Assembly: GCF_027533625.1 (NCBI RefSeq)
Contig: NZ_JAQAGZ010000001.1
Coordinates: forward strand, 310,001 to 374,000
From: Paenibacillus gyeongsangnamensis
GTDB lineage: Bacteria; Bacillota; Bacilli; Paenibacillales; NBRC-103111
DNA length: 64,000 bases
Direction of reading: 5' to 3'
Below the pieces are notes generated by a model. That model saw nothing but the letters and a program-made list of their open reading frames with translations, was not told the DNA's origin and made no database searches. A program made the position numbers and the translations under genes. This document shows, one piece after another, positions 25,080 to 35,771 of this stretch (positions are counted from its first letter, which is position 1; each line of letters opens with the position of its first letter).

Positions 25080-25167
25080 TAAAATAAAGAAATGATTTTC
25101 GTTGTCAAAAAAATTATAGCTTTTCAAATTTAAAGTGAATAAATATGACATGACTGGAGTGGTTGCC

Positions 25168-27603
25168 ATGAAAAAGAAACTGGTTCTTATCGGTAACGGG
25201 ATGGCGGGAGTGAATGCGGTCGAGCAGCTGCTTAAGCTGGCGCCGAACGCTTACGAGATTACGGTATTCGGCAGCGAACCGCATCCGAATTACAACCGGA
25301 TCCTGCTGTCATCCGTGCTGGCCGGGGATGCCGACATCAAGGACATCGTTATTAACGATTGGGATTGGTACAAGGACAACGGCATTACGCTGCACGCCGG
25401 GCATACCGTAAGCAAAATCGATACCGCCCGCAAGGTCGTTCAAACGTCCAGCGGGATTACGGCAGCTTATGACGATCTGATCCTTGCTACCGGATCGCTT
25501 CCATTCATGCTTCCGCTTCCGGGCGCCGACAAAGAAGGGGTTATCGCTTTCCGCGATATTCAAGATTGCCAGACGATGATCGAAGCTTCGAAGAAGTACA
25601 AGAAAGCGGTCGTGATCGGCGGCGGCCTGCTCGGACTTGAAGCGGCTCGCGGGCTGCGGAACCTCAATATGGAAGTATCGGTGGTACACATTTTCAAATA
25701 TTTAATGGAACGTCAATTGGATGAGACGGCTTCCTCGATGCTCCGAAGCGAGCTGGAAAAGCAAGGTATGCGGTTCCTCCTGGAAAAGAACACGGACTCG
25801 ATCCTCGGTAAAAAACGCGTTACCGGCGTCCGGTTCAAAGACGGTACCGAAGTGGATGCCGACCTCGTGGTCATGGCGGTCGGAATTCGGCCGAACGTTG
25901 CGCTGGCGAAGGAAAACGGCATCGAAGTGAACCGCGGTATCGTGGTTAACGATTATTTGGCAACAAATGTGCCGAATGTATACTCCGTAGGCGAATGCGC
26001 GGAGCACCGCGGTGTAGCGTACGGGCTCGTAGCCCCGCTTTACGAGCAAGGCAGCGAGCTGGCGAAACGACTGGCCGGCGTCGAGTCCGCAGGCTATCAG
26101 GGCTCGGTCGTTTCAACGAAGCTCAAGGTATCGGGAGTCAACGTGTTCTCGGCCGGCCAGTTCACGGATGAACCGGGTACACGCTCGGTGCGGGTGCAGG
26201 ACGATTTCGAGGGCGTGTACAAGAAGGTGGTCATCAAAGACGGCAAGGTCATCGGTTCCGTGCTGTTCGGCGATACAAGCGACGGCTCCAAACTGTTTGC
26301 GATGATTCGCAGCGGCGAGGATGTGACAGGCAAGGAAAAACAGGTGCTGCTTGGCGACAACGCGGGTGGGGGAGCGAAGTCGGGACTGGATTATGTTGCG
26401 GCTATGGCGAACGATGAAATTGTCTGCGGCTGCAACGGGGTATCCAAAGGAGCCATCGTGAACGCCATTCAGGAAAAAGGCTGCGCGAGCGTGAACGACA
26501 TCAAAGCCTGCACGAAGGCATCCGGTTCCTGCGGCGGCTGTAAGCCGCTCGTTGCGGATCTTCTGACACTTACCCTTGGCGTGGACGGAGTCAAAACCGT
26601 AAAGGAAGGCATCTGCGGCTGCACGGAGCACAGCAGAGATGAAGTGGTGGAAGCGATCCGCAGCATGCGTTTGACGACGACGAAAGAAGTCATGAACGTG
26701 CTGGAATGGAAGACGGAGGAAGGCTGCTCCAAATGCCGCCCTGCCCTGAACTATTATCTGGGGATGGCGTGGCCGGAAGAGCATGAGGATGAGAGGGATT
26801 CCCGCTTCGTTAACGAGCGCAATCACGCTAATATCCAGAAGGACGGCACGTACTCGGTAGTGCCGAGAATTTACGGCGGGGTCACTTCACCGAAGGAGCT
26901 CAAGAAGATTGCCGAGGTTGCGGAAAAATACGACGTGCCGATGGTCAAATTCACCGGCGGGCAGCGGATCGACTTGCTCGGCGTGAAGAAGGACGATTTG
27001 CCGAAAATGTGGGCGGATCTCGACATGCCTTCCGGTTACGCCTACGGCAAAGCGCTGCGCACGGTGAAAACCTGCGTAGGCTCGACGTTCTGCCGGTTCG
27101 GCACCCAGGATTCGATCGCGATGGGCATCGAGCTTGAAAAGCGGTTCGAGCGGCTGAACACGCCGGCGAAGGTGAAGCTGGCCGTCTCCGGCTGCCCTCG
27201 GAATTGCGCGGAAGCGACGATCAAGGATTTCGGTGTCGTGGCGATCGACGGCGGCTGGGAGCTGCATGTAGGGGGCAATGGCGGGGTGAAGGTCAGAGCA
27301 ACGGATCTGCTGTGCAAAGTTAAAACCGAAGATGAAGTAGTGGAATGGGCAGGCGCTTACCTGCAGTACTACCGCGAGAACGCCAAATGGAACGAGCGGA
27401 CCAGCGAGTGGGTGCAGCGGGTTGGTTTGGATACGATATCGGCAGCCTTGGAGAAGAAAGAAGACCGGGAGGCGCTTGTCGCCCGCATCGAGAAGACGCT
27501 GAGCCTCACGACTGATCCGTGGAAAGAAATTATCGAAAAAGACCAGCTGCGGGCGACCTTCGAGGAGCTGCCTTCACCGGAGCTGACGGCGGCGAAGCAG
27601 TAA
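25168..27603 (+). CDS. nirB: Nitrite reductase [NAD(P)H] large subunit
   Basis: An 811-residue enzyme reducing nitrite to ammonium in the cytoplasm. The order is: FAD/NAD(P)H-binding module from GNGMAG at the N-terminus to about 400; a BFD-type [2Fe-2S] domain (CGCNGV...CxGC) from about 420; and sulfite/nitrite reductase half-domains with the siroheme/4Fe-4S cysteines Cys636, Cys642, Cys676 and Cys680 (TCVGSTFC and SGCPRNC). ATG 25168 follows GGAG by 8 bases; the frame from 25135 has no ribosome site. It heads an operon with nirD and hemD. The GlnR/TnrA box suggests an assimilatory role (NasD type). Confidence 0.95.
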   Translation: MKKKLVLIGNGMAGVNAVEQLLKLAPNAYEITVFGSEPHPNYNRILLSSVLAGDADIKDIVINDWDWYKDNGITLHAGHTVSKIDTARKVVQTSSGITAAYDDLILATGSLPFMLPLPGADKEGVIAFRDIQDCQTMIEASKKYKKAVVIGGGLLGLEAARGLRNLNMEVSVVHIFKYLMERQLDETASSMLRSELEKQGMRFLLEKNTDSILGKKRVTGVRFKDGTEVDADLVVMAVGIRPNVALAKENGIEVNRGIVVNDYLATNVPNVYSVGECAEHRGVAYGLVAPLYEQGSELAKRLAGVESAGYQGSVVSTKLKVSGVNVFSAGQFTDEPGTRSVRVQDDFEGVYKKVVIKDGKVIGSVLFGDTSDGSKLFAMIRSGEDVTGKEKQVLLGDNAGGGAKSGLDYVAAMANDEIVCGCNGVSKGAIVNAIQEKGCASVNDIKACTKASGSCGGCKPLVADLLTLTLGVDGVKTVKEGICGCTEHSRDEVVEAIRSMRLTTTKEVMNVLEWKTEEGCSKCRPALNYYLGMAWPEEHEDERDSRFVNERNHANIQKDGTYSVVPRIYGGVTSPKELKKIAEVAEKYDVPMVKFTGGQRIDLLGVKKDDLPKMWADLDMPSGYAYGKALRTVKTCVGSTFCRFGTQDSIAMGIELEKRFERLNTPAKVKLAVSGCPRNCAEATIKDFGVVAIDGGWELHVGGNGGVKVRATDLLCKVKTEDEVVEWAGAYLQYYRENAKWNERTSEWVQRVGLDTISAALEKKEDREALVARIEKTLSLTTDPWKEIIEKDQLRATFEELPSPELTAAKQ

Positions 27604-27631
27604 TAAATAGAAGATGGGGAGGAACCTGAAA

Positions 27632-27967
27632 ATGAATCGAGTAATCATTGGACATCATACGGAAATTAGCGAAAGACGAGCGCGGGTGGTTCACGTCGGC
27701 GGGGTGGAGATTGCCGTATTCAAGCTTTCAGACGGCGGCTTTCGGGCCATCGAAAACCTTTGTCCGCATAAAAACGGCAAGCTGTCCGAGGGAATTGTGT
27801 GCGATCATCACGTTTATTGTCCGCTGCATGACTGGAAAATCGATCTGAATGACGGTTTGGTACAGGCGCCGGATGAAGGCTGCGTGAGAGCCTATCGCGT
27901 AGAATTTGACGAATCGACAGGAAATATCGTGCTGCTGCTGGAGGATTCCGGCAGCCTGGCATCCTAA
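27632..27967 (+). CDS. nirD: Nitrite reductase small subunit, Rieske-like
   Basis: A 111-residue protein with a complete Rieske pattern: Cys44-Pro-His46 and Cys63-Pro-Leu-His66. Many NirD proteins have lost these ligands, so this subunit probably holds a [2Fe-2S] cluster, as in NasE of B. subtilis. ATG 27632 follows GGGGAGG; the upstream frame from 27614 lacks a site. It lies 28 bases after nirB. Confidence 0.93.
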   Translation: MNRVIIGHHTEISERRARVVHVGGVEIAVFKLSDGGFRAIENLCPHKNGKLSEGIVCDHHVYCPLHDWKIDLNDGLVQAPDEGCVRAYRVEFDESTGNIVLLLEDSGSLAS

Positions 27968-27994
27968 CATCTATTGCCAAGAGGAGGATTAGAC

Positions 27995-28819
27995 GTGAGC
28001 GAACGGTTATTGGAAGGAAAACGGGTAGTCCTCACGGGTCCTCGCAAGGCGGAAGAGCTGGGCCGGCTCGTAGAGAAACAGGGCGGCATTCCGCTGGCGC
28101 GGCCTGCCCAGGGAACGGTAATTTTGCAGGATGAACAGGTGCAGGCCGAGATGGTCCGCTTGCTGCAGGAAGATTATGACTGGTTCATTTTTACAACGGG
28201 GATCGGGATGGAGACGCTGCTTGAAACCGCCCGGAAGATCGATGCGGAAGCCCGTTTTTTGGAAAAACTGAAGGAGGCCAGGATCGCCGCTCGCGGTTAT
28301 AAGGCGGTCGGGACTCTTAAGAAGCTTGGTCTGATGACTGCGGCGCGGGATGACGACGGAACCACGGCCGGTTTGGTGCGTGCGCTCGCGCCCTTCTCCT
28401 TCCGTGAGTCTCGGGTGGCGCTGCAGCTGCACGGAGACCCCGCCCCGCGCTTGGTGCGGTTTCTTGAGGAGCAGGGAGCTTCCTATCACGAAATACTTCC
28501 CTATGTTCATACGCCTCCGGAGACGGAAGCGTTGGAGGAATTGGTCGGGGATATTTTAAACGGCAGGGCGGACGCGGTGATGTTTACGAGCGGTCCTCAG
28601 GTCCGGTTTTTATTCAAGCATGCGGCAGCGACCGGACGGATGGTGGAGCTGCGGCAAGCATTTGAACAAGGGACGGTAGCCGCCTCCGTAGGGAAGTTCA
28701 CGGCGGAGTGCCTGCGGGAAGAAGGCATATCGCGGATTGTGGTGCCGAAGGAAGAAAGAATGGGCAATTTGGTCATCGCACTCGGAGAATACTATGCGGA
28801 CGGCAGCCATTTGTATTAA
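27995..28819 (+). CDS. hemD: Uroporphyrinogen-III synthase (HemD-like)
   Basis: A 274-residue protein with the two-domain HemD architecture: KRVVLTGPRKAEELGRLVEKQGG at the start and the ADAVMFTSGPQVRFLF motif near residue 192. It cyclises hydroxymethylbilane to uroporphyrinogen III, the branch point for siroheme. Placement right after nirBD indicates supply of siroheme for NirB. The start is GTG 27995, 7 bases after GAGGAGG; TTG 27974 would overlap the site. A second, general hemD is expected elsewhere in the genome; this cannot be checked here. Confidence 0.85.
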   Translation: MSERLLEGKRVVLTGPRKAEELGRLVEKQGGIPLARPAQGTVILQDEQVQAEMVRLLQEDYDWFIFTTGIGMETLLETARKIDAEARFLEKLKEARIAARGYKAVGTLKKLGLMTAARDDDGTTAGLVRALAPFSFRESRVALQLHGDPAPRLVRFLEEQGASYHEILPYVHTPPETEALEELVGDILNGRADAVMFTSGPQVRFLFKHAAATGRMVELRQAFEQGTVAASVGKFTAECLREEGISRIVVPKEERMGNLVIALGEYYADGSHLY

Positions 28820-28912
28820 AGGGCAATAGTCGTTGCACGGCGCCTGGAGAGTGTGACACTGAACGGGATTGCTATCCTGACAAGTTTCAGGATCAAGAAA
28901 GGAGCGGGTCGC

Positions 28913-29734
28913 ATGGATTATGTGAAGCCGGAGCAAGTCGTTGAGCAGATGGTGCAGGCCGGCGTTAACAAAGCGAGTTTGTCGATAAAAGATTTGATCG
29001 TACGGGGCTTTCTGGGCGGGGCCATTCTGGCATTCGCTACGACGCTGGCTTTCACGGCAATGGCTCAAACCAAGCTTGGACTGGTTGGCGCGCTTGTTTT
29101 TCCCGTCGGGTTCGTCATGATTGTGCTGCTGGGCCTGGAGCTCGTCACGGGGAGTTTTGCGTTGATCCCGCTGGCGGTTCTCGCCAAACGGACTACGGTG
29201 GGGAAAATGTTGAACAATTTCCTGTGGGTCATTGTGGGACATCTGCTGGGTTCTCTGGTATATGCTGCGTTATTTTACGCGGCGGTCACCAATTTCGGGC
29301 ATGTCGGCGACAACGCGGTCATTCAAACGATCATCAAAACAGCCGAGACGAAAACGAACGGCTATTCGAGCCTTGGCTTCGACGGTATGGTGGCCGTATT
29401 CGCCAAAGCCGTCTTATGTAACTGGATGGTGACGCTCGGTGCGGTGATGGCGATGACCTCCACATCGACTGCAGGTAAAATCACGGCGATGTGGCTGCCG
29501 ATTCTTACATTTTTTGCGCAAGGCTTCGAGCATGCCGTCGTCAACATGTTCGTCATTCCGGCGGGGATGATGTACGGCGCTCACGTGACCTTCAGCGGCT
29601 GGTGGCTGTGGAATCAAATCCCCGTGCTGCTGGGCAACTTTGCGGGAGGCGTCCTGTTTACCGGAATTCTTCTCTATATTACCCATCTGAAGAAAGACGC
29701 TTCTCTCACCAAAAATCAATCGAAGGCCGCCTGA
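28913..29734 (+). CDS. Formate/nitrite transporter family channel (NirC-like)
   Basis: A 273-residue FNT channel with six membrane helices. Family motifs are VTGSFALIPLAV, CNWMVTLGAVMAM (the NWMV signature) and the FEHAVVNMF segment with the central pore histidine. Location behind the nitrite reductase genes indicates nitrite uptake or efflux. ATG 28913 follows AAAGGAGCG. A 7-bp hairpin (ATCCTGA at 28874 with TCAGGAT at 28887) lies just before the ribosome site and could affect translation. It may have its own promoter, since 93 bases separate it from hemD. Confidence 0.9.
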   Translation: MDYVKPEQVVEQMVQAGVNKASLSIKDLIVRGFLGGAILAFATTLAFTAMAQTKLGLVGALVFPVGFVMIVLLGLELVTGSFALIPLAVLAKRTTVGKMLNNFLWVIVGHLLGSLVYAALFYAAVTNFGHVGDNAVIQTIIKTAETKTNGYSSLGFDGMVAVFAKAVLCNWMVTLGAVMAMTSTSTAGKITAMWLPILTFFAQGFEHAVVNMFVIPAGMMYGAHVTFSGWWLWNQIPVLLGNFAGGVLFTGILLYITHLKKDASLTKNQSKAA

Positions 29735-29746
29735 CTCTTCGGATAT

Positions 29747-29836
29747 TTACGCTAACCGTAAGAGCAGCTGCAGGATGCACAAAATGATAGCCCATAAGGG
29801 CAAGGCTAAGGCTATCCCGTTCAATAAACCGCGCAT
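29747..29836 (-). CDS. Possible 29-aa membrane peptide
   Basis: A short minus-strand frame, MRGLLNGIALALPLWAIIL and a further hydrophobic stretch, predicts one membrane helix. ATG 29836 is preceded by AGGTAGGAACGGC, a usable ribosome site. It faces the FNT gene tail to tail. Many Bacillota genomes carry such one-helix peptides, but I recognise no family, and coding status rests only on the site and hydrophobicity. Confidence 0.4.
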   Translation of the reverse strand: MRGLLNGIALALPLWAIILCILQLLLRLA

Positions 29837-29956
29837 GCCGTTCCTACCTTTCCGCGACTGCCGTAATACGTCCCAGTATTTCCAGGGGGCAGGCAGTCTA
29901 ATCGCGGAAGGCGGACGGAAGTAGCGGTTTATTAGGGTGCTGGGCAATGAACCGAC

Positions 29957-29985
29957 TTGACAGCAAAGGGGTTTCAACCTATAAT
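29957..29985 (+). promoter_or_regulatory. Consensus sigma-A promoter of leuS
   Basis: TTGACA (29957-29962), 17-base spacer, TATAAT (29980-29985): a perfect match. Transcription should start near 29992 and include the T-box leader. Confidence 0.92.
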
Positions 29986-29991
29986 CTAAAG

Positions 29992-30284
29992 CAATTGCAT
30001 ACGATCTAGCATGGCAGTGACAGGAAATAGTAGCTCTCGCACGCTTCAACAGAGAGCCGGTGGAAGGTGCGAACCGGCAGGCGGGCGGCGGTGAACTCAT
30101 CCGGGAGCCAGAAGGTGAAGCTGTTACGGCGGGATCCGCGGTGACCGTTATAGCCGGATCGTTACCCCGCGTTAAGGGGCTGAAGTGGACAACGGCAAAG
30201 CATGCCTGTTGTCAACTAGGGTGGTACCACGGGAAACATAAGCCTCTCGTCCCTAGCGTTGCGCTAGCGATGAGGGCTTTTTTT
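29992..30284 (+). promoter_or_regulatory. T-box leader, leucine-specific
   Basis: A tRNA-sensing attenuator for leuS. Stem I contains the AGAGAGCCGGTGG...GCGAACCGGC pattern, and the specifier codon CTC (Leu) is at 30096-30098 in the context GTGAACTCATCC. The T-box AGGGTGGTACCACGGG is at 30218-30233. The terminator stem (CCTCTCGTC... GATGAGGGC) and a run of seven Ts end at 30284. Uncharged tRNA-Leu would favour the antiterminator and leuS expression. Confidence 0.95.
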
Positions 30285-30310
30285 GTTGATATTGAAGGAG
30301 GAGCAAGGCC

Positions 30311-32767
30311 ATGGCACAGGATAACAAAGAGAGAGAGCCGCAGGGCTACAACCCGCTGGCGGTCGAACCGAAATGGCAGAAGTATTGGGATGAGTACAAG
30401 ACGTTCAAGGTATTGAACAATGACAGCAAGCCGAAATTTTACGCGCTCGATATGTTTCCGTATCCGTCCGGAGCGGGGCTGCACGTAGGTCATCCGGAAG
30501 GCTATACGGCTACGGACATCGTATCCCGGTATAAGCGGATGCGAGGCTACGACGTGCTGCATCCGATGGGCTGGGACGCCTTCGGTTTGCCGGCCGAGCA
30601 GTACGCGCTCGATACGGGCAACGACCCGCGCGAGTTCACGATCAAGAACATCAATACGTTCCGTCGTCAGATCAAGTCGCTCGGCTTCTCTTACGATTGG
30701 GACCGCGAGATCAGCACGACCGATCCCGAATACTACAAGTGGACGCAGTGGATTTTCATCCAGTTGTACAAGAAAGGCCTGGCCTATGTCGACGAAGTTC
30801 CGGTCAACTGGTGTCCGGCGCTCGGTACCGTACTGGCGAACGAAGAGGTCATCGACGGTGTCAGCGAACGCGGCGGCCATCCGGTCATCCGCAAGCCGAT
30901 GCGCCAGTGGATTCTGAGGATTACCGAGTATGCGGAGCGCCTGCTGGAGGATCTCGAGGAGCTGGATTGGTCCGAGAGCATCAAGGACATGCAGCGCAAC
31001 TGGATCGGCAAGTCGAAGGGCGCGGAAGTGACGTTCCCGATCGCGGATCACGACGGCGATGTGCTGAAGGTGTTCACGACTCGTCCGGATACGCTGTTCG
31101 GCGCGACTTACTGCGTATTGGCGCCGGAGCATGAGTTGGTAGGCCGCATTACGACGCCGGAGCAAGCGGATGCGGTGAAGGCATACCAGGAGCGGGCAGC
31201 CCGGAAGAGCGACCTTGAGCGCACCGACCTGGCTAAGGACAAAACCGGCGTGTTTACCGGCGCCTATGCGGTGAACCCTGTGAACGGCGAGCGGACGCCG
31301 ATCTGGATCGCGGATTACGTACTGGCCGGCTACGGCACGGGAGCGATCATGGCGGTGCCGGGACATGACCAGCGCGACTACGAGTTCGCGAAGCAGTTCG
31401 GCCTGCCGGTAATTCAGGTCGTACAGGGCGGCGACCTCGGCAAAGAAGCATACGCCGGCGACGGTGAGCATATCAACTCGGGCTTCCTGAACGGAATGAA
31501 CAACGAACAGGCGATCGGCCGGATGATCGAATGGCTCGAGGAGAACGGCAAAGGCCAAGGCAAGGTGACTTACCGTCTGCGCGACTGGCTGTTCAGCCGC
31601 CAGCGTTATTGGGGCGAGCCGATTCCGATTCTTCATCTGGAGGACGGCACGATGAAGACCGTTCCGGAGGATCAGCTGCCGCTGCTGCTGCCGCAGGTCG
31701 ACGAGATCCGTCCTTCCGGTACAGGCGAGTCGCCGCTGGCGAACGTGACGGACTGGGTGAATACGGTCGATCCCGAGACGGGCATGAAAGCTCGCCGGGA
31801 GACGAATACGATGCCGCAGTGGGCGGGAAGCTGCTGGTATTATCTGCGCTTCATCGATCCGAAGAACAGCGAGTCGTTCTGCTCGCCGGAGCTGCAGAAG
31901 AAATGGCTGCCGGTCGATCTGTACATCGGCGGCGCCGAGCATGCGGTGCTCCACCTGCTGTATGCCCGCTTCTGGCACAAGGTGCTGTACGATCTCGGCT
32001 TCGTGGCGACGAAGGAGCCGTTCCACAAGCTGGTGAACCAGGGCATGATTCTCGGCGAGAACATGGAGAAGATGAGCAAATCCCGCGGCAACGTCATCAA
32101 CCCGGACGAAATCGTGGGCCAGTACGGCGCGGACACGCTTCGCATGTACGAAATGTTCATGGGCCCGCTGGAGGCGACGAAGCCATGGAACGCGAACGGC
32201 GTAGAAGGCACGTTCCGGTTCCTGAACCGGATCTGGCGGCTCTTCGTCGGCGAAGACGGCCAGCTCAGCGGCAAAATCAGCTCGGACGAGGAACTGGGAA
32301 GCGAAGTCTTCAAGCGGATCTGGCACCGCACCATTAAGAAGGTGACGGAGGACTACGAAAATCTCCGCTTCAATACGGCGATTTCACAGCTGATGATTTT
32401 CGTCAACGAGGCTTACAAAACCGACCGTCTGCCGAAAGCGGCGATGGAGCATTTCGTGCAGATGCTGTCGCCGATCGCGCCTCACATCGCCGAAGAGCTG
32501 TGGGAGAAGCTGGGTCACGGCGGAACGGTAACCTACGAAGCATGGCCGGTATACGACGACGCTTGGACCGTGGACAACGAGGTCGAAATCGTCATTCAGG
32601 TGAACGGCAAAATCGTAGAGCGCGCAACGATCGCGGCGGATGCCGACGAAGCGGCGATGCAGGAGCTCGCCGGCGGCCTGGATAAGGTGAAGGACGCCCT
32701 CAGCGGCAAGACGGTCCGCAAGACGATTGTTGTCAAAGGCAAGCTGGTCAATATCGTAGCGGGTTAA
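30311..32767 (+). CDS. leuS: Leucyl-tRNA synthetase
   Basis: An 818-residue class I synthetase: HIGH-type motif in [18 protein letters not shown]1 editing domain in the middle with [23 protein letters not shown] motif [13 protein letters not shown] and a C-terminal tRNA-binding tail. ATG 30311 follows GAAGGAGGAGC. Controlled by the T-box leader upstream. Confidence 0.98.
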   Translation: MAQDNKEREPQGYNPLAVEPKWQKYWDEYKTFKVLNNDSKPKFYALDMFPYPSGAGLHVGHPEGYTATDIVSRYKRMRGYDVLHPMGWDAFGLPAEQYALDTGNDPREFTIKNINTFRRQIKSLGFSYDWDREISTTDPEYYKWTQWIFIQLYKKGLAYVDEVPVNWCPALGTVLANEEVIDGVSERGGHPVIRKPMRQWILRITEYAERLLEDLEELDWSESIKDMQRNWIGKSKGAEVTFPIADHDGDVLKVFTTRPDTLFGATYCVLAPEHELVGRITTPEQADAVKAYQERAARKSDLERTDLAKDKTGVFTGAYAVNPVNGERTPIWIADYVLAGYGTGAIMAVPGHDQRDYEFAKQFGLPVIQVVQGGDLGKEAYAGDGEHINSGFLNGMNNEQAIGRMIEWLEENGKGQGKVTYRLRDWLFSRQRYWGEPIPILHLEDGTMKTVPEDQLPLLLPQVDEIRPSGTGESPLANVTDWVNTVDPETGMKARRETNTMPQWAGSCWYYLRFIDPKNSESFCSPELQKKWLPVDLYIGGAEHAVLHLLYARFWHKVLYDLGFVATKEPFHKLVNQGMILGENMEKMSKSRGNVINPDEIVGQYGADTLRMYEMFMGPLEATKPWNANGVEGTFRFLNRIWRLFVGEDGQLSGKISSDEELGSEVFKRIWHRTIKKVTEDYENLRFNTAISQLMIFVNEAYKTDRLPKAAMEHFVQMLSPIAPHIAEELWEKLGHGGTVTYEAWPVYDDAWTVDNEVEIVIQVNGKIVERATIAADADEAAMQELAGGLDKVKDALSGKTVRKTIVVKGKLVNIVAG

Positions 32768-32775
32768 TCCCGGTT

Positions 32776-32810
32776 AAAAATAAAAAACCGCTCTGCAGCT
32801 GCAGACGGTT
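32776..32810 (-). terminator. Terminator of comER (minus strand)
   Basis: Read on the minus strand, an AACCGTCTGCAG/CTGCAGagCGGTT stem is followed by TTTTTTATTTTT. On the plus strand there is no T run after the stem, so its effect on leuS may be weaker. Confidence 0.75.
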
Positions 32811-32839
32811 CATAAGGAAAAGACGTGAAAGCATCGCGT

Positions 32840-33673
32840 TTACTCGATTTGGTTCCCGAAAAAGCGGGCTTCCACCTTTTCCACATCTTCTTCGTATTTG
32901 GAATGAGTTGTGCGGATCAAGTCGTCAAAGACACCGCCCAGCTCATTTTCCATTATACGGAGTCCTTCGGCCGTAATGCCGCCGGGGACGGCGACCCGTT
33001 TTTGCAGTGAAGCGGGGGTAAACCCTCCGGTGGTCAGCAGCTTGCCGGTGCCGAGCGCCATTTCGCTGACGAGCAGGGTCGCCTCTTCCTCCGATATGCC
33101 GGTGGCTTGAACCGACGCATCGATGAACCTTTGCAGGAAGTAGGCTAGGAACGCCGGTCCGCAGCTGGAGAGGTCCGAGGAGATGCGCGTATATTGCTCC
33201 GATACCCGGAGCGGGGAGCCGACGTGCGACAGCAGATTTTCCAGAAGCTCTTTATCTTCGGGAAGCATGCGGTCGCTGTAAATGCACAGCGACGCTCCGC
33301 TCAGCACATAGTTGGTGATGCTCGGGATCACCTTGGCAATCTTGCAGGGGACGATCCCCTCCAAATGCCGGATCAGCACCGGACTGGTGATGGAAACCAG
33401 AATTTGGCCGGCGTGGACTACGGCTTGGATTTCGTCGAGAACCGTCTTATATTCAAGCGGCTTAACGCACACGAACACGATATCGGATAAGGATGCAGCC
33501 TCCTTGCCGGTTGGGGTTACATGCAGGCCAGGATATTGCTCGGCAAGTCTTTCCGCCTTCGCGATCGTTCGGTTGGTTGCCGTGATTTGCTCCGGATTTA
33601 GCGCACCGGATCGGATAAAGGCTTCAATGAGTATCGACCCCATGCTGCCTGTGCCTATGAATCCTACTCGCAT
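32840..33673 (-). CDS. comER: ComER, pyrroline-5-carboxylate reductase-like late competence protein
   Basis: The product has 277 residues and a ProC fold: Rossmann start MRVGFIGTGSMGSILIEAF and C-terminal helices including the SSCGPAFLAYFLQRFIDASV signature. ComER lies divergent to comEA in Bacillus, as here, and has been linked to sporulation entry in some species; enzymatic activity is uncertain. ATG 33673 is 7 bases after AGGAGG (33686-33681); the ATG two codons earlier is too close to that site. Confidence 0.9.
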   Translation of the reverse strand: MRVGFIGTGSMGSILIEAFIRSGALNPEQITATNRTIAKAERLAEQYPGLHVTPTGKEAASLSDIVFVCVKPLEYKTVLDEIQAVVHAGQILVSITSPVLIRHLEGIVPCKIAKVIPSITNYVLSGASLCIYSDRMLPEDKELLENLLSHVGSPLRVSEQYTRISSDLSSCGPAFLAYFLQRFIDASVQATGISEEEATLLVSEMALGTGKLLTTGGFTPASLQKRVAVPGGITAEGLRIMENELGGVFDDLIRTTHSKYEEDVEKVEARFFGNQIE

Positions 33674-33771
33674 GACCATCCCTCCTGTAAAGATTGCAGC
33701 CTCTTTCATCCCTATGCGCGGAGGGGGTTAATTATGCATTGATTTCCATAAACCGAAAGCGGGGTGAATCC

Positions 33772-34365
33772 ATGTTACGCATATACGGCGGCAGCCGCTG
33801 GGGTTACGGCGCGGGAGCCGTTCTGCTGTGCGCCTTCATTACGGGGCTTCTGGTTTGGAAGCCCTGGGTGAGCGGGGCGGCGCTGTCCGGCTGGAAACCG
33901 GCCGACGAGGAAATGCGCGTGCTGCTGGAAAGCCAGCGCGAATTGCGCGAGGCCGGCAAGGGGCAAAAGCCGGAAGCGAGGAAAGAGGAAGGAGGAGCGA
34001 AGAAGCCTGCAGCTTCCGGTACGGCCGCTCCTGCTCCGCCGCAAGCGGGTCCGGAACCCGGCGCGCCTCCGGGAGCGGGAGAGAGTACAGCGTCAGCGGC
34101 TGACAACGGGCCGCATGCCGCACCGGGCCATAAGAAGGCCGCCCCCGGGGCAGCCGGAGCGAAGCTCGATCTGAACCGGGCCACGGCGGCCCAGCTCGAA
34201 GAGCTTCCGGGTATCGGCCCGAGCCGCGCCCAAGCGATCCTTGAGCTGCGGAGCCGGCTCGGCGGCAGGTTCAAACAGGTGGAACAGCTGCTCGAGGTAA
34301 AGGGCATCGGAGATAAAATGCTCGCCAAGCTGAAGCCCTACGTTACCGTCGATCCGAATCCATAG
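33772..34365 (+). CDS. comEA: ComEA, DNA-binding competence protein
   Basis: A 197-residue membrane-anchored DNA receptor for transformation. The N-terminal helix is at about 12-32, then comes a long Ala/Pro/Gly-rich spacer (about 60-130), then two helix-hairpin-helix motifs: LDLNRATAAQLEELPGIG and LLEVKGIGDKMLAKLKPYV. ATG 33772 follows GGGGTGA by 5 bases. The spacer is longer and richer in Pro/Ala than I would expect in B. subtilis. Confidence 0.93.
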   Translation: MLRIYGGSRWGYGAGAVLLCAFITGLLVWKPWVSGAALSGWKPADEEMRVLLESQRELREAGKGQKPEARKEEGGAKKPAASGTAAPAPPQAGPEPGAPPGAGESTASAADNGPHAAPGHKKAAPGAAGAKLDLNRATAAQLEELPGIGPSRAQAILELRSRLGGRFKQVEQLLEVKGIGDKMLAKLKPYVTVDPNP

Positions 34366-34392
34366 TGTTCCTGCGGGAGCACTTTCGTTTTT
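34364..34392 (+). terminator. Terminator after comEA
   Basis: AGTGTTCC (34364-34371), loop TGCG, GGAGCACT (34376-34383) with one G-U pair, then TTCGTTTTT. It overlaps the comEA stop codon. Confidence 0.75.
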
Positions 34393-34448
34393 GGCAGGAA
34401 TATGAGACAATGGGAGAAGAATTATACCATTATCTGCTATAATCCTGA

Positions 34449-35756
<1,308 letters not shown>

Positions 35757-35771
35757 AGGAGCGAAGCCATC

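Noticed and set aside
30212..32326. 704-codon minus-strand frame across leuS
   Set aside because: It is the shadow of leuS in GC-rich DNA: no ribosome site, no family resemblance, Arg/His/Leu-rich translation.
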